Under the pieces are notes generated by a model that saw nothing but the letters and a program-made list of their open reading frames with translations, was not told the DNA's origin and did no database searches. A stretch of 64,000 bases of DNA, from the NCBI RefSeq assembly GCF_007830295.1, contig NZ_VLKC01000002.1, forward strand, positions 964,940-1,028,939, written 5' to 3'. Shown here piece by piece: positions 44,625 to 54,298 of this stretch (position 1 is the first letter of the stretch; each line of letters starts with the position of its first letter). Both the position numbers and the translations under genes were made by a program. The DNA comes from Sporomusa sp. KB1 (GTDB lineage: Bacteria > Bacillota > Negativicutes > Sporomusales > Sporomusaceae).

Positions 44625-46601
44625 ATGAACATCAGAAAAAAGCTAACCTTATTACTCTTGCTAGCCAGTGCATTGCCACTACTTATTTTTATCGGTATTA
44701 ATTTGAACAATTCTATCCAACTTGCCCAAGTAACAGCTATGTCGGAGAATTCCAAACGGGCGGAAATTGTTCAGGAGAAAGTAAATAGCTTTATTGATAA
44801 AAATATGTATGGTGTGAAAGTACTGGCGACAAATCCTACTATTCGTTCCTATGCTGCTCATGACCCTAAAGAGATTAAATCTATTCTTGTTGATGCTGCA
44901 AAAATATACACAGATTTTAATCCTATGGTCGTTACTAATTTTATCGGAACGCAAGTCGCAAGAATTGATGATGCACCACTGACAAATGTTGCCGACCGTA
45001 ATTTTTTCAAATTGGCCATGCAGGGACAAGCAGAAGTAATCTCAGAAATTCTTGTCAGTAAAGACAATGGGCACCTTATCGCTGTACTGGCTGCGCCAAT
45101 AAAAGATGCCGTGAGTGGTAATGTAGCAGGTGTTATCCAAGGAACGGTTGAACTTTCCGTGCTAAATGAATTTGTAAAGAGTCTATCTAGTGATAATGTT
45201 ACTGTTTATATCCTGGATCGGGATGGAAAACTACTGGCCCATCCCACGAAAAATCTTCAGAAGCCGGAAGAACGTATTGATTTAACCAATTATAGCTTTG
45301 TAAAGAATGGTTTATCAGGACAAAGTGGCGCTGAAGAAGTTCTCATGGATGAGAAAAAAATGCTGGTAAGCTACGTTAAAGATGAAAAAACAGGTTGGCT
45401 GATCTGTACAGAAGTTCCTGACAGTGTTGTGAGTGCTCAAAGCCTAACAGCGGCTTTGAAGCTTTCTCTTATTGGTCTCATTTTGATCGTACTAACTGGG
45501 GCTGCAGCTTTTGTACTTGCTACTATCGCAACAAAGCCAATTCTCTCCCTCGTATCTGCTGCCAATCGTATTGCCGAAGGTGATTTAACAATTAAAAAGC
45601 TGGCAGTAACATCAACAGATGAACTAGGATTATTAGCGGAAGCTTTCAATACTATGGTTGTTAACCTAACTCAGCTTATCCGTAAGATACAGGGAAATGC
45701 TGAACTGGTTGCGGCTTCCTCGGAACAACTCAATGCAAGTTCCGAACAATCCGCGCAAGCAGCTAATCAAGTAGCTGCCTCCATAACTGAAGTAGCGCAA
45801 GGCGCAGATAAACAGCGGGTTGTTGTGGATTCAGCTTCTACGATAGTGACGCAAATGTCTGAGAATATTAGTCTTGTAGCAGCTAATGCTAATGCAGTTT
45901 CAGAGCAGTCAGCACTAACTGCGGGAACTGCCCAGGATGGTGGCAAGGCAATACAAAATGCTGTCAAACATATGTCTGAGCTTGAAACAACTGTAAACTC
46001 GTCCGCCAAGGTAGTAACTGAACTGGGAGAACGGTCTAAGGAAATCGGCCAGATTGTAAATACGATTTCCGGTATAGCCGGTCAAACCAATCTACTCGCG
46101 CTGAACGCAGCTATTGAAGCTGCACGGGCTGGTGAACAAGGACGTGGTTTCGCTGTAGTTGCTGAAGAAGTCCGGAAGCTGGCTGAACAGTCCCAAGTTG
46201 CAGCAAAACAGATTGCAGATCTGATTCGAGCCATTCAAAATGAGACCGACAAAGCAGTGCAGGCTATGGAGGACGGCACCAGCAAGGCTAAAATTGGTAC
46301 AAGCGTGGTAAATGAAGCCGGTACCGCGTTCCAAAAGATAGTTGACATGATTGCCGAGCTTTCACATCAAGTCAGTGAAATATCAGTTGCTATTCAAAAT
46401 ACTGAGAACGGCAGCCAGCAAATTGTGTCGGCAGTCAGAGATATCGCAGCTTTGACAAACGCAGTAACCGGTGAAACACAAACAGTATCTGCAGCTACTG
46501 AGGAACAATCAGCAGCCATGCAGGAAATTGCTTCTTCCAGCCAAAGCCTTAGCAAAATGGCTTCCGAGCTGCAAGCAGCCATTGATAAATTTCGTACCTA
46601 A
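44625..46601 (+). CDS. Methyl-accepting chemotaxis protein (dCache-HAMP-signalling)
   Basis: This 658-residue transducer has an N-terminal membrane helix (~8-28), a dCache extracytoplasmic domain (~35-275; VADRNFFKLAMQG, YILDRDGKLLAHP), a second membrane helix (~283-305), a HAMP region and the signalling tip [24 protein letters not shown] precedes the ATG. It is monocistronic. It is similar in plan to, but not a close copy of, the transducer at 4306-6399. Confidence 0.92.
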   Translation: MNIRKKLTLLLLLASALPLLIFIGINLNNSIQLAQVTAMSENSKRAEIVQEKVNSFIDKNMYGVKVLATNPTIRSYAAHDPKEIKSILVDAAKIYTDFNPMVVTNFIGTQVARIDDAPLTNVADRNFFKLAMQGQAEVISEILVSKDNGHLIAVLAAPIKDAVSGNVAGVIQGTVELSVLNEFVKSLSSDNVTVYILDRDGKLLAHPTKNLQKPEERIDLTNYSFVKNGLSGQSGAEEVLMDEKKMLVSYVKDEKTGWLICTEVPDSVVSAQSLTAALKLSLIGLILIVLTGAAAFVLATIATKPILSLVSAANRIAEGDLTIKKLAVTSTDELGLLAEAFNTMVVNLTQLIRKIQGNAELVAASSEQLNASSEQSAQAANQVAASITEVAQGADKQRVVVDSASTIVTQMSENISLVAANANAVSEQSALTAGTAQDGGKAIQNAVKHMSELETTVNSSAKVVTELGERSKEIGQIVNTISGIAGQTNLLALNAAIEAARAGEQGRGFAVVAEEVRKLAEQSQVAAKQIADLIRAIQNETDKAVQAMEDGTSKAKIGTSVVNEAGTAFQKIVDMIAELSHQVSEISVAIQNTENGSQQIVSAVRDIAALTNAVTGETQTVSAATEEQSAAMQEIASSSQSLSKMASELQAAIDKFRT

Positions 46602-46637
46602 GCAAATTAAATGTAAGCGCAAACAAAAAACAAAAAA

Positions 46638-46680
46638 AAGCCACAACTCCCAATTTGAGTTGTGGCTTGTTTGGGTTTTT
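46638..46680 (+). terminator. Terminator after the transducer gene
   Basis: AAGCCACAACTC and GAGTTGTGGCTT form a perfect 12-bp stem around seven bases, followed by GTTTGGGTTTTT. Confidence 0.88.
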
Positions 46681-46723
46681 GGGGATGAATCTTATGGTTA
46701 CACAAGACCCAGCCAGTGGCAAC

Positions 46724-47422
46724 CTACCTGCTGGCTAATTCTTTGATGCTGGCCACCAAAGCGCCAAGCAGACGGTGAAACCCTTGCGGGTTTTGTGCGG
46801 GCACCCGGTATTGCTTGTTAATTTCCACCTGTACAGCGGGAATTTTCAGTTCACGGGCCACATAATTGGTTATGGTATTAAGACCTGTGGCAGCAAAATG
46901 TTCCTTGGAAATTCTGTCTAACCCGAACCCCCGAAAATTATGCTCCAGCGTTTCTACCAGCTTAGGGTTAGCTAAGAGAGTTTTTCCATGATTTGTGCCA
47001 AAATCTACATCGAATTCCTGCTCACGTGCTGCCCCGTGGATGTCTAGTACGAACTTCACCTTTTCCCGGCTACAAATCTCGGCAATTCTATCTTTGTAGA
47101 TGCAGGGGTTATCGATGTTAGGATCGCCACCATAAAGCTTAGTTGTTGCAATCGCATGACAACCTGTCAATTTGCTTAAGAGGTATACAATAGAGCCTGT
47201 GAACTGATCTGACATCTTGATTTTTTTTTGCCGATAATGCCGAACAGCATGCGGCGCCGACACCAAAACAGGTAGTTTCCCCAGGGAAATCCAGAATGGT
47301 TCTTCCTGCTTGGGGTTAACGCTTTTATCTGTCTTATAGAAATGCACTCTTTCTATACTCACTGCTTCTTCATTACTACGTGCCCGGTTAAACTCTTGCA
47401 GAATATCTTCTTGTTGTCCCAA
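46724..47422 (-). CDS. N-formylglutamate amidohydrolase family protein
   Basis: This 232-residue protein has the N-formylglutamate amidohydrolase-like metal motifs SAPHAVRHYR and VLDIHGAAREQE. It starts at a TTG with GGGGG eight bases upstream. Family members hydrolyse N-acyl amino acids; the natural substrate here is unknown. It lies downstream of the ABC exporter gene with a ~70-base gap. Confidence 0.75.
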   Translation of the reverse strand: MGQQEDILQEFNRARSNEEAVSIERVHFYKTDKSVNPKQEEPFWISLGKLPVLVSAPHAVRHYRQKKIKMSDQFTGSIVYLLSKLTGCHAIATTKLYGGDPNIDNPCIYKDRIAEICSREKVKFVLDIHGAAREQEFDVDFGTNHGKTLLANPKLVETLEHNFRGFGLDRISKEHFAATGLNTITNYVARELKIPAVQVEINKQYRVPAQNPQGFHRLLGALVASIKELASR

Positions 47423-47490
47423 ATAATTAACCCCCGTTTCTTTGTTGATAAGTGAAGCAATTTATGCAGCTCGTTATCGCTGCCCTCTCC

Positions 47491-49236
47491 CTAATCAATT
47501 ATCTCTAATCCATCAAACTGCATGTTGTAGTACTTAGCATATAGACCATTCTGGGCCAGCAGCGTTTGGTGGTTGCCGCACTCTTGTATCTGCCCGTCGT
47601 TGATTACGATGATTTCGTCCGCATGACGAATGGTACTCAGGCGATGAGCGATAATAATTGTTGTCCTCTGCCTGGCCAGTTCTTCCAAGGCAGCTTGAAT
47701 ATGTCGTTCGCTCTCGTTATCAAGAGCTGAAGTCGCTTCGTCTAAAATCAAAATCGGCGGATTTTTTAAGAACACACGAGCAATCGCAATACGCTGCTTT
47801 TGACCGCCGGACAGACGAATTCCCCGCTCACCAACATAGGTATCATAGCCATCTTCCAGACTAGCAATAAAATCGTGAATATTAGCTTTCTGCGCAGCTG
47901 CAATAACCTCTTCTTCGGTCGCGTCCGGCCGCCCGTAAGCAATATTATCCCGTATGCTGCCGGCAAATAAATACACATCCTGCTGCACAATGCCAATGGC
48001 ATTGCGCAAAGAGGTAAGCGTCAGGTCACGCACATCCTGCCCATCAATCAAAATCGAGCCTGCTGTCACATCATAGAAACGCGGCAGCAAGGAACAGATT
48101 GTTGTTTTACCACCACCGGACGGGCCCACAAGCGCAATGGTTTTTCCGGCTTCAACCGTAAAATCGACCTGATTAAGCACATCATTGTTCCCCTCATAAG
48201 CAAAGGATACGTGGCAGTACTTGATGCACCCTTTCACGTTGGTAAGGGGAATGGCCGCTTCCTTGTCCACAATTTCCGGCTGTGTTTGCAACACCTCAGC
48301 GAACCGTTTAAACCCGGCATAGCCTTTTTGAAATTGCTCGGTAAAGTTGAGCAACACATCCAGTGGATTGATGAAAATAGCGATATAAAGTGCATAAACC
48401 GCCAGGTCAGTGGCCGCTAACTGACCTTTGCCGATAAAATAGCCGCCACTTACCAGCACTACTACATACAGCAAACCTTCCAATAACCCGTTACCGGCAT
48501 AGAAGCTGCCCATGATTTTGTACACGCTTTCTTTCGATTCGAGAAATTCAAGATTGCCGCGGCGAAATTTTTTCTGTTCGATCTCTTCATTGGCAAATGA
48601 CTTGATCACGCGAATACCGGCAAGGCTATCCTGCACGAGGGCATTGACAGTGGCAATCCGTTTGCGGTTTTCCAAAAAGAGTATTTTCATGCGCTTATTC
48701 TTATAGTAGCTGAAAATAGTCATACTCACCGCGATACTAAATAAGATCAGCGTCATCGGTATATTAAGCATCAGCAGCAAAATGAAAGAACCAATCAGTT
48801 TAAGACAAGAGATAAAAATATTTTCCGGGCCGTGATGAGCTAATTCAGAGATATCAAATAGATCAGACACCAGTTTAGACATCATCTCGCCGGTATTGTT
48901 CTTATCATAATAGGAAAAAGAAAGACGCTGCAGGTGATCAAACAGATCTTGCCGCATATCGCTTTCCATCCTCGCACCCATCACATGCCCCCAAGTTGTA
49001 ATGTAATATTGACAGGCATAACGGACGCCGTACAAGAGCATCATCCCCGCACCGACATAGCCGATAATAGTAATAAACTCCATTGTTTGCGCGATTAATA
49101 AATTTTTTGTCAGGTAATTGAGCACCTGCGGAAAAACCAGATCAATGGCCGAGACAATAATAGCACAAACCATATCAATATAAAAAAGTCGCCGATATGG
49201 CTTATAATAGTGCAAAAACCCAGTAAGAACAGACAT
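47491..49236 (-). CDS. ABC exporter, MsbA/lipid-flippase type
   Basis: This ~581-residue half-transporter has six transmembrane helices (1-310) followed by a nucleotide-binding domain with Walker A (GPSGGGKT), signature (LSGGQKQR) and Walker B (ILILDEATSALD). GGAGAGG favours the ATG at 49236 over the GTG at 49245. It is co-oriented with the CCA-adding enzyme gene upstream (15 bases) and may share its transcript. The substrate is unknown. Confidence 0.92.
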   Translation of the reverse strand: MSVLTGFLHYYKPYRRLFYIDMVCAIIVSAIDLVFPQVLNYLTKNLLIAQTMEFITIIGYVGAGMMLLYGVRYACQYYITTWGHVMGARMESDMRQDLFDHLQRLSFSYYDKNNTGEMMSKLVSDLFDISELAHHGPENIFISCLKLIGSFILLLMLNIPMTLILFSIAVSMTIFSYYKNKRMKILFLENRKRIATVNALVQDSLAGIRVIKSFANEEIEQKKFRRGNLEFLESKESVYKIMGSFYAGNGLLEGLLYVVVLVSGGYFIGKGQLAATDLAVYALYIAIFINPLDVLLNFTEQFQKGYAGFKRFAEVLQTQPEIVDKEAAIPLTNVKGCIKYCHVSFAYEGNNDVLNQVDFTVEAGKTIALVGPSGGGKTTICSLLPRFYDVTAGSILIDGQDVRDLTLTSLRNAIGIVQQDVYLFAGSIRDNIAYGRPDATEEEVIAAAQKANIHDFIASLEDGYDTYVGERGIRLSGGQKQRIAIARVFLKNPPILILDEATSALDNESERHIQAALEELARQRTTIIIAHRLSTIRHADEIIVINDGQIQECGNHQTLLAQNGLYAKYYNMQFDGLEIID

Positions 49237-49251
49237 CAGCAACACCTCTCC

Positions 49252-50418
49252 CTATGGAAAAATAAATCCATTATCTAACCTCATTTGTTCCCAAACTTCG
49301 GTAATGACCTTACTATGTTTTTGCCTCAGCCATTGACCAATATCTTTACCTTTTAATTCGGCAGGAACAACATCCTGCACCAGAGACAGGATTGCCTTAA
49401 ACGGGCTCAAAGCCGGAATGTGTAATTTTATTGCCTGTGAAATAATATCAAATTCCTCTACAGTCAGCGAACCACGCCGCAGAGTATCCATTGCGGCTAC
49501 AATTTTTTCCGGGCTCGGGACCGCCAGCAATGTCATGATTTTACCGGCAGTTACAGACGCAGTAAGCCAGTCACCAGGCAACGTCATGCGGCTGTTCCAG
49601 CGGAATAGACTTTGGTGGTCCATCGCAAAGCTCAGACTGACAAACCTTAGCTTTGGACTTGATGTAGCTTTGGCCACTGAATCCAGGCAATCCATTGCGA
49701 TAACAAATTGGTCTGGGGGTAAGGCCGCTATTTCTTCAAACACACACAGCAGTAAATTGCACTGAAGCAAAACCTTAAAAAACCGTGCTGGGGCCGGGGC
49801 ATCTTTCAAGACCTTTGTCAATTCGGCAAGCACCCGTTCGGCCGGTTCGCCGCCAAGCTCATCAGCAGCGACACTTGCAAGCGCCAGTGTATTTTCATCA
49901 ATGGCGAAATCTAAACGCGCCGCTTGTCCTGCAAGCCGCAAGGCACGTATGGGATCATCAACAAAATGCTGACTAGTGGCACGAAGTATCTTGTTCTTGA
50001 TATCCTGGATTCCATGGAAAGGATCAATCACTTCGCCAGTCAAACTATCTACGGCAATGGAATTCACGGTTGTATCACGCCGAAACAGATCTTCTTCAAT
50101 GGTTATCTTAGGATTTGATGCAATCTTGAAGCCTTTATAGCCGCTGCCGACCTTTCGCTCCGTTCTGGCAAAGGCAACTTCACACGCTCTGCCATCGATA
50201 ACCAGCCGAAAAACCGGAAAAGACTTGCCACATTCATCGGCTTCAGGGAAGACCTTTTTGAAGTTCTTCTTAACCATGCCAACTACGCAGAAATCAATAT
50301 CTTTCGGTGCAATTCCTCTTACCATATCACGAACACAGCCGCCGACTCTATAAAGGCGTCCCCCATTCGCCAGAATGGTTTCCGCAAAAATTCGCTCTGT
50401 TACGACATTGCTACTCAC
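49252..50418 (-). CDS. cca: CCA tRNA nucleotidyltransferase / poly(A) polymerase family
   Basis: This 388-residue class II nucleotidyltransferase has a head domain with RVGGCVRDMVRG and the catalytic DIDF, the FRRDTTVNSIA block and DPIRALR. It adds or repairs the CCA end of tRNA. It starts at a GTG after GGGGGG. The C-terminal half is divergent. Confidence 0.85.
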   Translation of the reverse strand: MSSNVVTERIFAETILANGGRLYRVGGCVRDMVRGIAPKDIDFCVVGMVKKNFKKVFPEADECGKSFPVFRLVIDGRACEVAFARTERKVGSGYKGFKIASNPKITIEEDLFRRDTTVNSIAVDSLTGEVIDPFHGIQDIKNKILRATSQHFVDDPIRALRLAGQAARLDFAIDENTLALASVAADELGGEPAERVLAELTKVLKDAPAPARFFKVLLQCNLLLCVFEEIAALPPDQFVIAMDCLDSVAKATSSPKLRFVSLSFAMDHQSLFRWNSRMTLPGDWLTASVTAGKIMTLLAVPSPEKIVAAMDTLRRGSLTVEEFDIISQAIKLHIPALSPFKAILSLVQDVVPAELKGKDIGQWLRQKHSKVITEVWEQMRLDNGFIFP

Positions 50419-50459
50419 CAGGATCGTCCCCCCTGATTATATTTTTTCATTTAATACCC

Positions 50460-50510
50460 AATACATACAAACCCCAGGCTCCAGTGCTGGAGCCTGGGGT
50501 TGTATGTATT
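50460..50510. terminator. Very long terminator hairpin after thiE
   Basis: AATACATACAA plus CCCCAGGCTCCAG pair with the complementary arm around TG, giving ~24 bp with a single bulged A. It lies 35 bases after the thiE stop and upstream of cca, and isolates the two transcripts. Confidence 0.8.
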
Positions 50511-50544
50511 GTCATTTCGTTACCAGGTGCAAGTTATCCTTGTA

Positions 50545-51189
50545 CTACTCCTTCGTCAATTGATAAAGTTTACAAGCAGCGGCCTTAGGATCTGCTGCAG
50601 CAACAATGGCTGATACCACTGCCACCCCATCTACACCAGTATTCATGACATCACGGATATTACTCCCATTAATTCCGCCAATAGCGACAATAGGAATCTT
50701 TACCTTAGCTTTTATAGCTTCCAATTCTGCCAAACTGACACTATCGGCATCATCTTTGGTATTTGTAGGGAATACAGCTCCGATGCCAAGATAGTCAGCA
50801 CCTTGGTCTTGCGCCAGCAAAGCTTCTGCCAGCGTTGCCGCAGATACACCAATAATCTTATCAGGCCCTAACAGTTTCCTTGCCACTACCACAGGTAGAT
50901 CTTCCTGCCCAATATGAAGCCCAGCCGCATCTACCGCCAATGCAATATCTACCCGATCATTCACAATCAGCGGCACACCATATTTTTCCGTAGCACCTTT
51001 TATCACTAAAGCCACTTGATAAAATTCTGCTGAGGACAGATTCTTTTCTCTTACCTGCACCACCGTAACGCCACCCTGAATCGCTTGTTCCACAGTTTTT
51101 GCAAGATCTTTCTCTCCAAGCAAACCTCTATCTGTTACTAAGTATAATGAATAGTTACAATTCCTTTTATCCATTCGTAATTCTGCCAC
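50545..51189 (-). CDS. thiE: Thiamine phosphate synthase
   Basis: This 214-residue TIM barrel couples hydroxymethylpyrimidine diphosphate and thiazole phosphate. Motifs: LYLVTDR, VVQVREKN, LIVNDRVDIAL, GLHIGQEDLP, GVSAATLAEA and PIVAIGGI. The GTG at 51189 overlaps the thiM end; the ATG at 51174 is an alternative. It is the last gene of the thi operon. Confidence 0.94.
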   Translation of the reverse strand: MAELRMDKRNCNYSLYLVTDRGLLGEKDLAKTVEQAIQGGVTVVQVREKNLSSAEFYQVALVIKGATEKYGVPLIVNDRVDIALAVDAAGLHIGQEDLPVVVARKLLGPDKIIGVSAATLAEALLAQDQGADYLGIGAVFPTNTKDDADSVSLAELEAIKAKVKIPIVAIGGINGSNIRDVMNTGVDGVAVVSAIVAAADPKAAACKLYQLTKE

Positions 51190-51979
51190 CTTTCTTTATG
51201 ACTTCTGGCGTCAGCGACCATACTGCATCAAACAAGCGAACCCGAAAGCTTCCAATACCTTCCCCCACCTGTAACGATTGGTGCGCCAACTCACCAGCTA
51301 ATCCCATGGTCATCACGCCGGCAACTGCTCCGGTAAACCAATCGTCTATTGCGCCACAGTAACAAGCAATCAAAGAAGTAGCCATACAACCTGTACCTGT
51401 TACCTGCGACAAGATAGCATGTCCATTATCAATACGACACACCCGTTCCCCGTGGGCAATAATATCCTGCTTACCAGTGATAGCAATTACGCAGCCAAGT
51501 TTCTGCGATAGCTGCCGCGCCACCTTTTCTCCGTCAACCTCGTCGGCAACAGAGTCAACACCCTTGATATCTGCAGCAACGCCGGCAATCATTTTCAGCT
51601 CCGACATATTGCCACGAATCACCGAAGGATAAACCTCCTGAATAATTCTCTTAGCCGTAGCTGTACGAAGAGCTGTAGCGCCCACCCCCACTGGGTCAAA
51701 AATAATGGGGATTTTTTTCTCCCTGGCTTTTTTGCCGACAGCTACCATGGATTCAATACTCCGGGAATTCAACGTTCCAATATTTAATACCAAAGCAGCC
51801 GCAAACGACACCATTTCTTCTACTTCCTCAATATCATCAGCCATAACCGGCGAAGCACCAATTGCCAAGGTTATATTGGCACAATCATTTACCGTAACAT
51901 AGTTAGTAATATGATGCACTAATGGTTTCTTAGTCTTCAAGGCTAAGAGGCTATCTGATATTTTTTGCAGTATTTCCAT
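51167..51979 (-). CDS. thiM: Hydroxyethylthiazole kinase
   Basis: This ~270-residue ribokinase-like kinase phosphorylates the thiazole moiety in thiamine salvage (VHHITNYVTVNDCANI, DPVGVGAT, RGNMSELK, GTGCMATSLIA). A run of six Gs stands ten bases before the ATG at 51979, and the ATG at 51997 has no ribosome site, so I prefer 51979. It overlaps thiE. The dead cytX upstream and the partial TPP riboswitch show the operon once began further up. Confidence 0.93.
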   Translation of the reverse strand: MEILQKISDSLLALKTKKPLVHHITNYVTVNDCANITLAIGASPVMADDIEEVEEMVSFAAALVLNIGTLNSRSIESMVAVGKKAREKKIPIIFDPVGVGATALRTATAKRIIQEVYPSVIRGNMSELKMIAGVAADIKGVDSVADEVDGEKVARQLSQKLGCVIAITGKQDIIAHGERVCRIDNGHAILSQVTGTGCMATSLIACYCGAIDDWFTGAVAGVMTMGLAGELAHQSLQVGEGIGSFRVRLFDAVWSLTPEVIKKGGRITNG

Positions 51980-51998
51980 TGTTTCGTAACCCCCCATG

Positions 51999-52183
51999 TT
52001 ACTTTATATAGTAACGCCGTTATTATCATTACTGCTATGGTAACGCCTAGCACAAAGTCCAGCTTAATAAAAACCAAGTGGAACCAAAAGTCCGTCTGTT
52101 ACAATCTCAGCAATGGATACAGCAGCACCAAACCACAAAAACAAGTAATGATTAAACCCCAATGTATGATTTTTATTCGACAT
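51999..52183 (-). pseudogene. cytX: Internally deleted cytX (hydroxymethylpyrimidine transporter) remnant
   Basis: An ATG at 52183 behind AAGGGGTGG opens a frame reading FNHYLFLWFGAAVSIAEIV and LLVPLGF, the CytX N-terminus, and stops after 39 residues. One frame over, DFVLGVTIAVMIITALLYK reads like the last membrane helix of the same protein. About 350 residues in between are missing. It sits between the TPP riboswitch and thiM, the usual place of cytX. Confidence 0.7.
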
Positions 52184-52245
52184 TCAACATTCCACCCCTT
52201 TTTTTAAATAAAAAGCACACCCATAAGGATGCGTTTAAAATACAA

Positions 52246-52313
52246 AAAACTCTATACCATCCCTACGCTGGCATTACCCAGATCAGGTTAAAGGGTCATA
52301 GAACTCTTTTTCC
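52246..52313 (-). promoter_or_regulatory. TPP riboswitch, 3' half recognisable
   Basis: On the minus strand ACCCTTTAACCTGATCTGG, GTAATGCCAGCGTAGGGAT and a closing GGTATAGAG-TTTTTT match the pyrophosphate-sensor half and P1 of the THI element. The 5' half (GGGGUGC...CUGAGA) is not found; the sequence there is the 3' end of the autotransporter gene, whose stop codon is only a few bases away. The element may be truncated and non-functional. Confidence 0.7.
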
Positions 52314-52314
52314 T

Positions 52315-53958
52315 CTACCAATATCCCTTTAAGGACAGATTCCCCTGACAACCCCGCTTATCGCCAAATAGCTTGCTGAATTGTCCTTCTACATATAAAT
52401 TGTCACTTAAACCGGCCTTCAGCCCCAAATTGATTTGATATAGATTGCTTCCAAGTCTGTTTTGGCTTTGCTCACCCGAAATATCGGCTACATTATCGCC
52501 CTTAAACTCATGGATATAATTTACCCCCAACAAGGTAGTCATTACTGTTCCGCTACTTTGCATTACCGCCTTGCGCAGTTGCAGGCCCAGCCGCCCTTGT
52601 AAGGAATCCGCTTTTTTTAGCGACACATTTGCCCCCACATTATCGGTAAAGTCTCCCTGATGAATACCAATATACGATAATTGCACTTGTGGTTCCAGTA
52701 CCAAACCATGCTTCTGTTGAAAAGTCACACCATGCTCCAGCGAAGTAACAAATAGCCGTCCCGAATACTGCTGTTTAAGACCATACCCATAATAACCTGG
52801 CACATTGTTGGTAAAATCCAGGTTGCCATATAGTAAGGCTGCATTAAAATAACCGGAACGGCTGGCCTCCATTGGCATCCTGATTACAGAATAGAGGCCA
52901 CCATAATTTCCTGTTATCTCATTCTTCACATTACTTGCCGTATTCCTTTGATTTGTTTCTCCATGTCCAGCAATGAAACCAACATACACTTTATTCTTTT
53001 CTCCAACAGCAGCCCCTTTAACTAGTTTTCCCCATCCTAACTGCAGACCTTTCGTCTGAGCATGATAGTTGGTTCCAGAACCATTCGTGTAGCTCGCATC
53101 ATTGCCAAAAGGACTTACCCAAATATCATTATTTTCTTTCCCTGCTGCGACTTGAGAATTACGAAGCTCATACATATGTAGGTCTAAATCGTCAATAATC
53201 CCCCGGCTTAGGTTTTGCCCATTGGTAATTGCCGCACTATAACTTGATAGATAATTAGGCGCATATAAAGCATATACCAGCCAGGACATTGTATTTTCAG
53301 GTTGACCACTACGTTTCCAATACTGATAAGCTCCCCCACTACGATATTCACTTCCAGCAGCCATCGGCGATGCGGTACCGGCAATAAGCTCCGTTCCCTT
53401 TGGTACGGAAATCACATAAATATCCTGTAAATCAGAACCCCAGCCAGCCAATATCGCCTGTACATTGCGTGAATCTGCCACAGAATAGTATTTATCCGAC
53501 CACCATGCACCTAAATAACCTTGGGTAATCTCATCTGATTTCAGATGATTGCCCCTGCGGACTAGTTTCATATCTTGCTCAGTTTCCACAATCCGAACCG
53601 CCGTATCAGTAATACCTGGCGTACTTGTAAACGAATAAAAATTACTATAGTAATTTTTGCTAGCAAAATTAGTAAACCCCGCAGCTAGTAAAATTTGTCT
53701 TTTTTGTTCCAATAAAGCATCAGTAACACCAGGAACAATATTCACCGCACTCTGGCCACTCACCGTTTGCGTCGGGCTGGTTCCTTGGGCCTGAATCTGG
53801 GCATCAATCGCAGCAAGCGCGCTATTCCAGTCCTTAACCTGCTGGGACTCGGCAGCAACTGGTGTGACGCTAAATAGCAATATTGCTACACTGATAACGG
53901 TGGTCGCGAATTGTTTCTGCCAATTTATGAAACTACTTTTATACGCTTGCATTAACAT
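52315..53958 (-). CDS. Autotransporter with a possible ADP-ribosyltransferase-like passenger
   Basis: This 547-residue protein has a signal peptide (~1-37, cleavage after VAA), a compact passenger (~75-280) and a C-terminal autotransporter beta-barrel (~285-547) ending in the aromatic strand LSLKGYW. Passenger blocks MKLVRRGN (~131), YLGAWWSD (~148), VYVISVPKGTELIAGTASPM-like (~181-199) and GGAYQYW (~208) resemble the order of bacterial toxin ADP-ribosyltransferase domains (Arg, aromatic-Ser, core strand). That similarity is from memory of the family and unproven. GGAG precedes the ATG. The beta-barrel requires an outer membrane. Its 3' end abuts the thi leader. Confidence 0.8.
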   Translation of the reverse strand: MLMQAYKSSFINWQKQFATTVISVAILLFSVTPVAAESQQVKDWNSALAAIDAQIQAQGTSPTQTVSGQSAVNIVPGVTDALLEQKRQILLAAGFTNFASKNYYSNFYSFTSTPGITDTAVRIVETEQDMKLVRRGNHLKSDEITQGYLGAWWSDKYYSVADSRNVQAILAGWGSDLQDIYVISVPKGTELIAGTASPMAAGSEYRSGGAYQYWKRSGQPENTMSWLVYALYAPNYLSSYSAAITNGQNLSRGIIDDLDLHMYELRNSQVAAGKENNDIWVSPFGNDASYTNGSGTNYHAQTKGLQLGWGKLVKGAAVGEKNKVYVGFIAGHGETNQRNTASNVKNEITGNYGGLYSVIRMPMEASRSGYFNAALLYGNLDFTNNVPGYYGYGLKQQYSGRLFVTSLEHGVTFQQKHGLVLEPQVQLSYIGIHQGDFTDNVGANVSLKKADSLQGRLGLQLRKAVMQSSGTVMTTLLGVNYIHEFKGDNVADISGEQSQNRLGSNLYQINLGLKAGLSDNLYVEGQFSKLFGDKRGCQGNLSLKGYW

Positions 53959-54298
53959 AGTCAGCTCCTTGCACTAGAATCTACCCCTGCTGTTTTTCCC
54001 CAAACAGGAAACCATCTGTAGTGTTACTCCCATCTAGCTCTAAATAATTTTGCCGTATACTATGAAAGCAATCGAACTTCTAGTGTAAAGAATTTTTGAC
54101 TTGTCTTCTCTGAATATTTTCCGCTATTTCCTCGTAACATGATGTCGTAAATCTGTACTTTGCTTTTTTGTGTGTCAATGGACCTGTCCCCCACGACATT
54201 TCAACAAATGTTGAAAATAAGAGTTGAATAGCTTGTAACGCTTGTCGGTATAGTAATAGTAGCAAGATAAACTACTTGACTGTTTGGAGGTATAATTT
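53959..54298. other. Intergenic region with palindrome and REP-like fragment
   Basis: This 340-base gap between divergent genes has the palindrome ATTTCAACA-AATGTTGAAA at ~54198-54216. Just before it, GGACCTGTCCCCCACGAC resembles the GGGGACAGG core seen at 3915-4008. No gene is supported; the minus-strand frame at 54080-54265 has no ribosome site. Confidence 0.45.

Noticed and set aside
50460..50510. Insertion-sequence end or IS remnant
   Set aside because: The long hairpin lies at the end of the thi operon and has no second copy or target duplication; a terminator is the simpler reading.
54080..54265. Minus-strand 61-codon open frame
   Set aside because: It overlaps the REP-like fragment and palindrome, has no ribosome site and no recognisable product.
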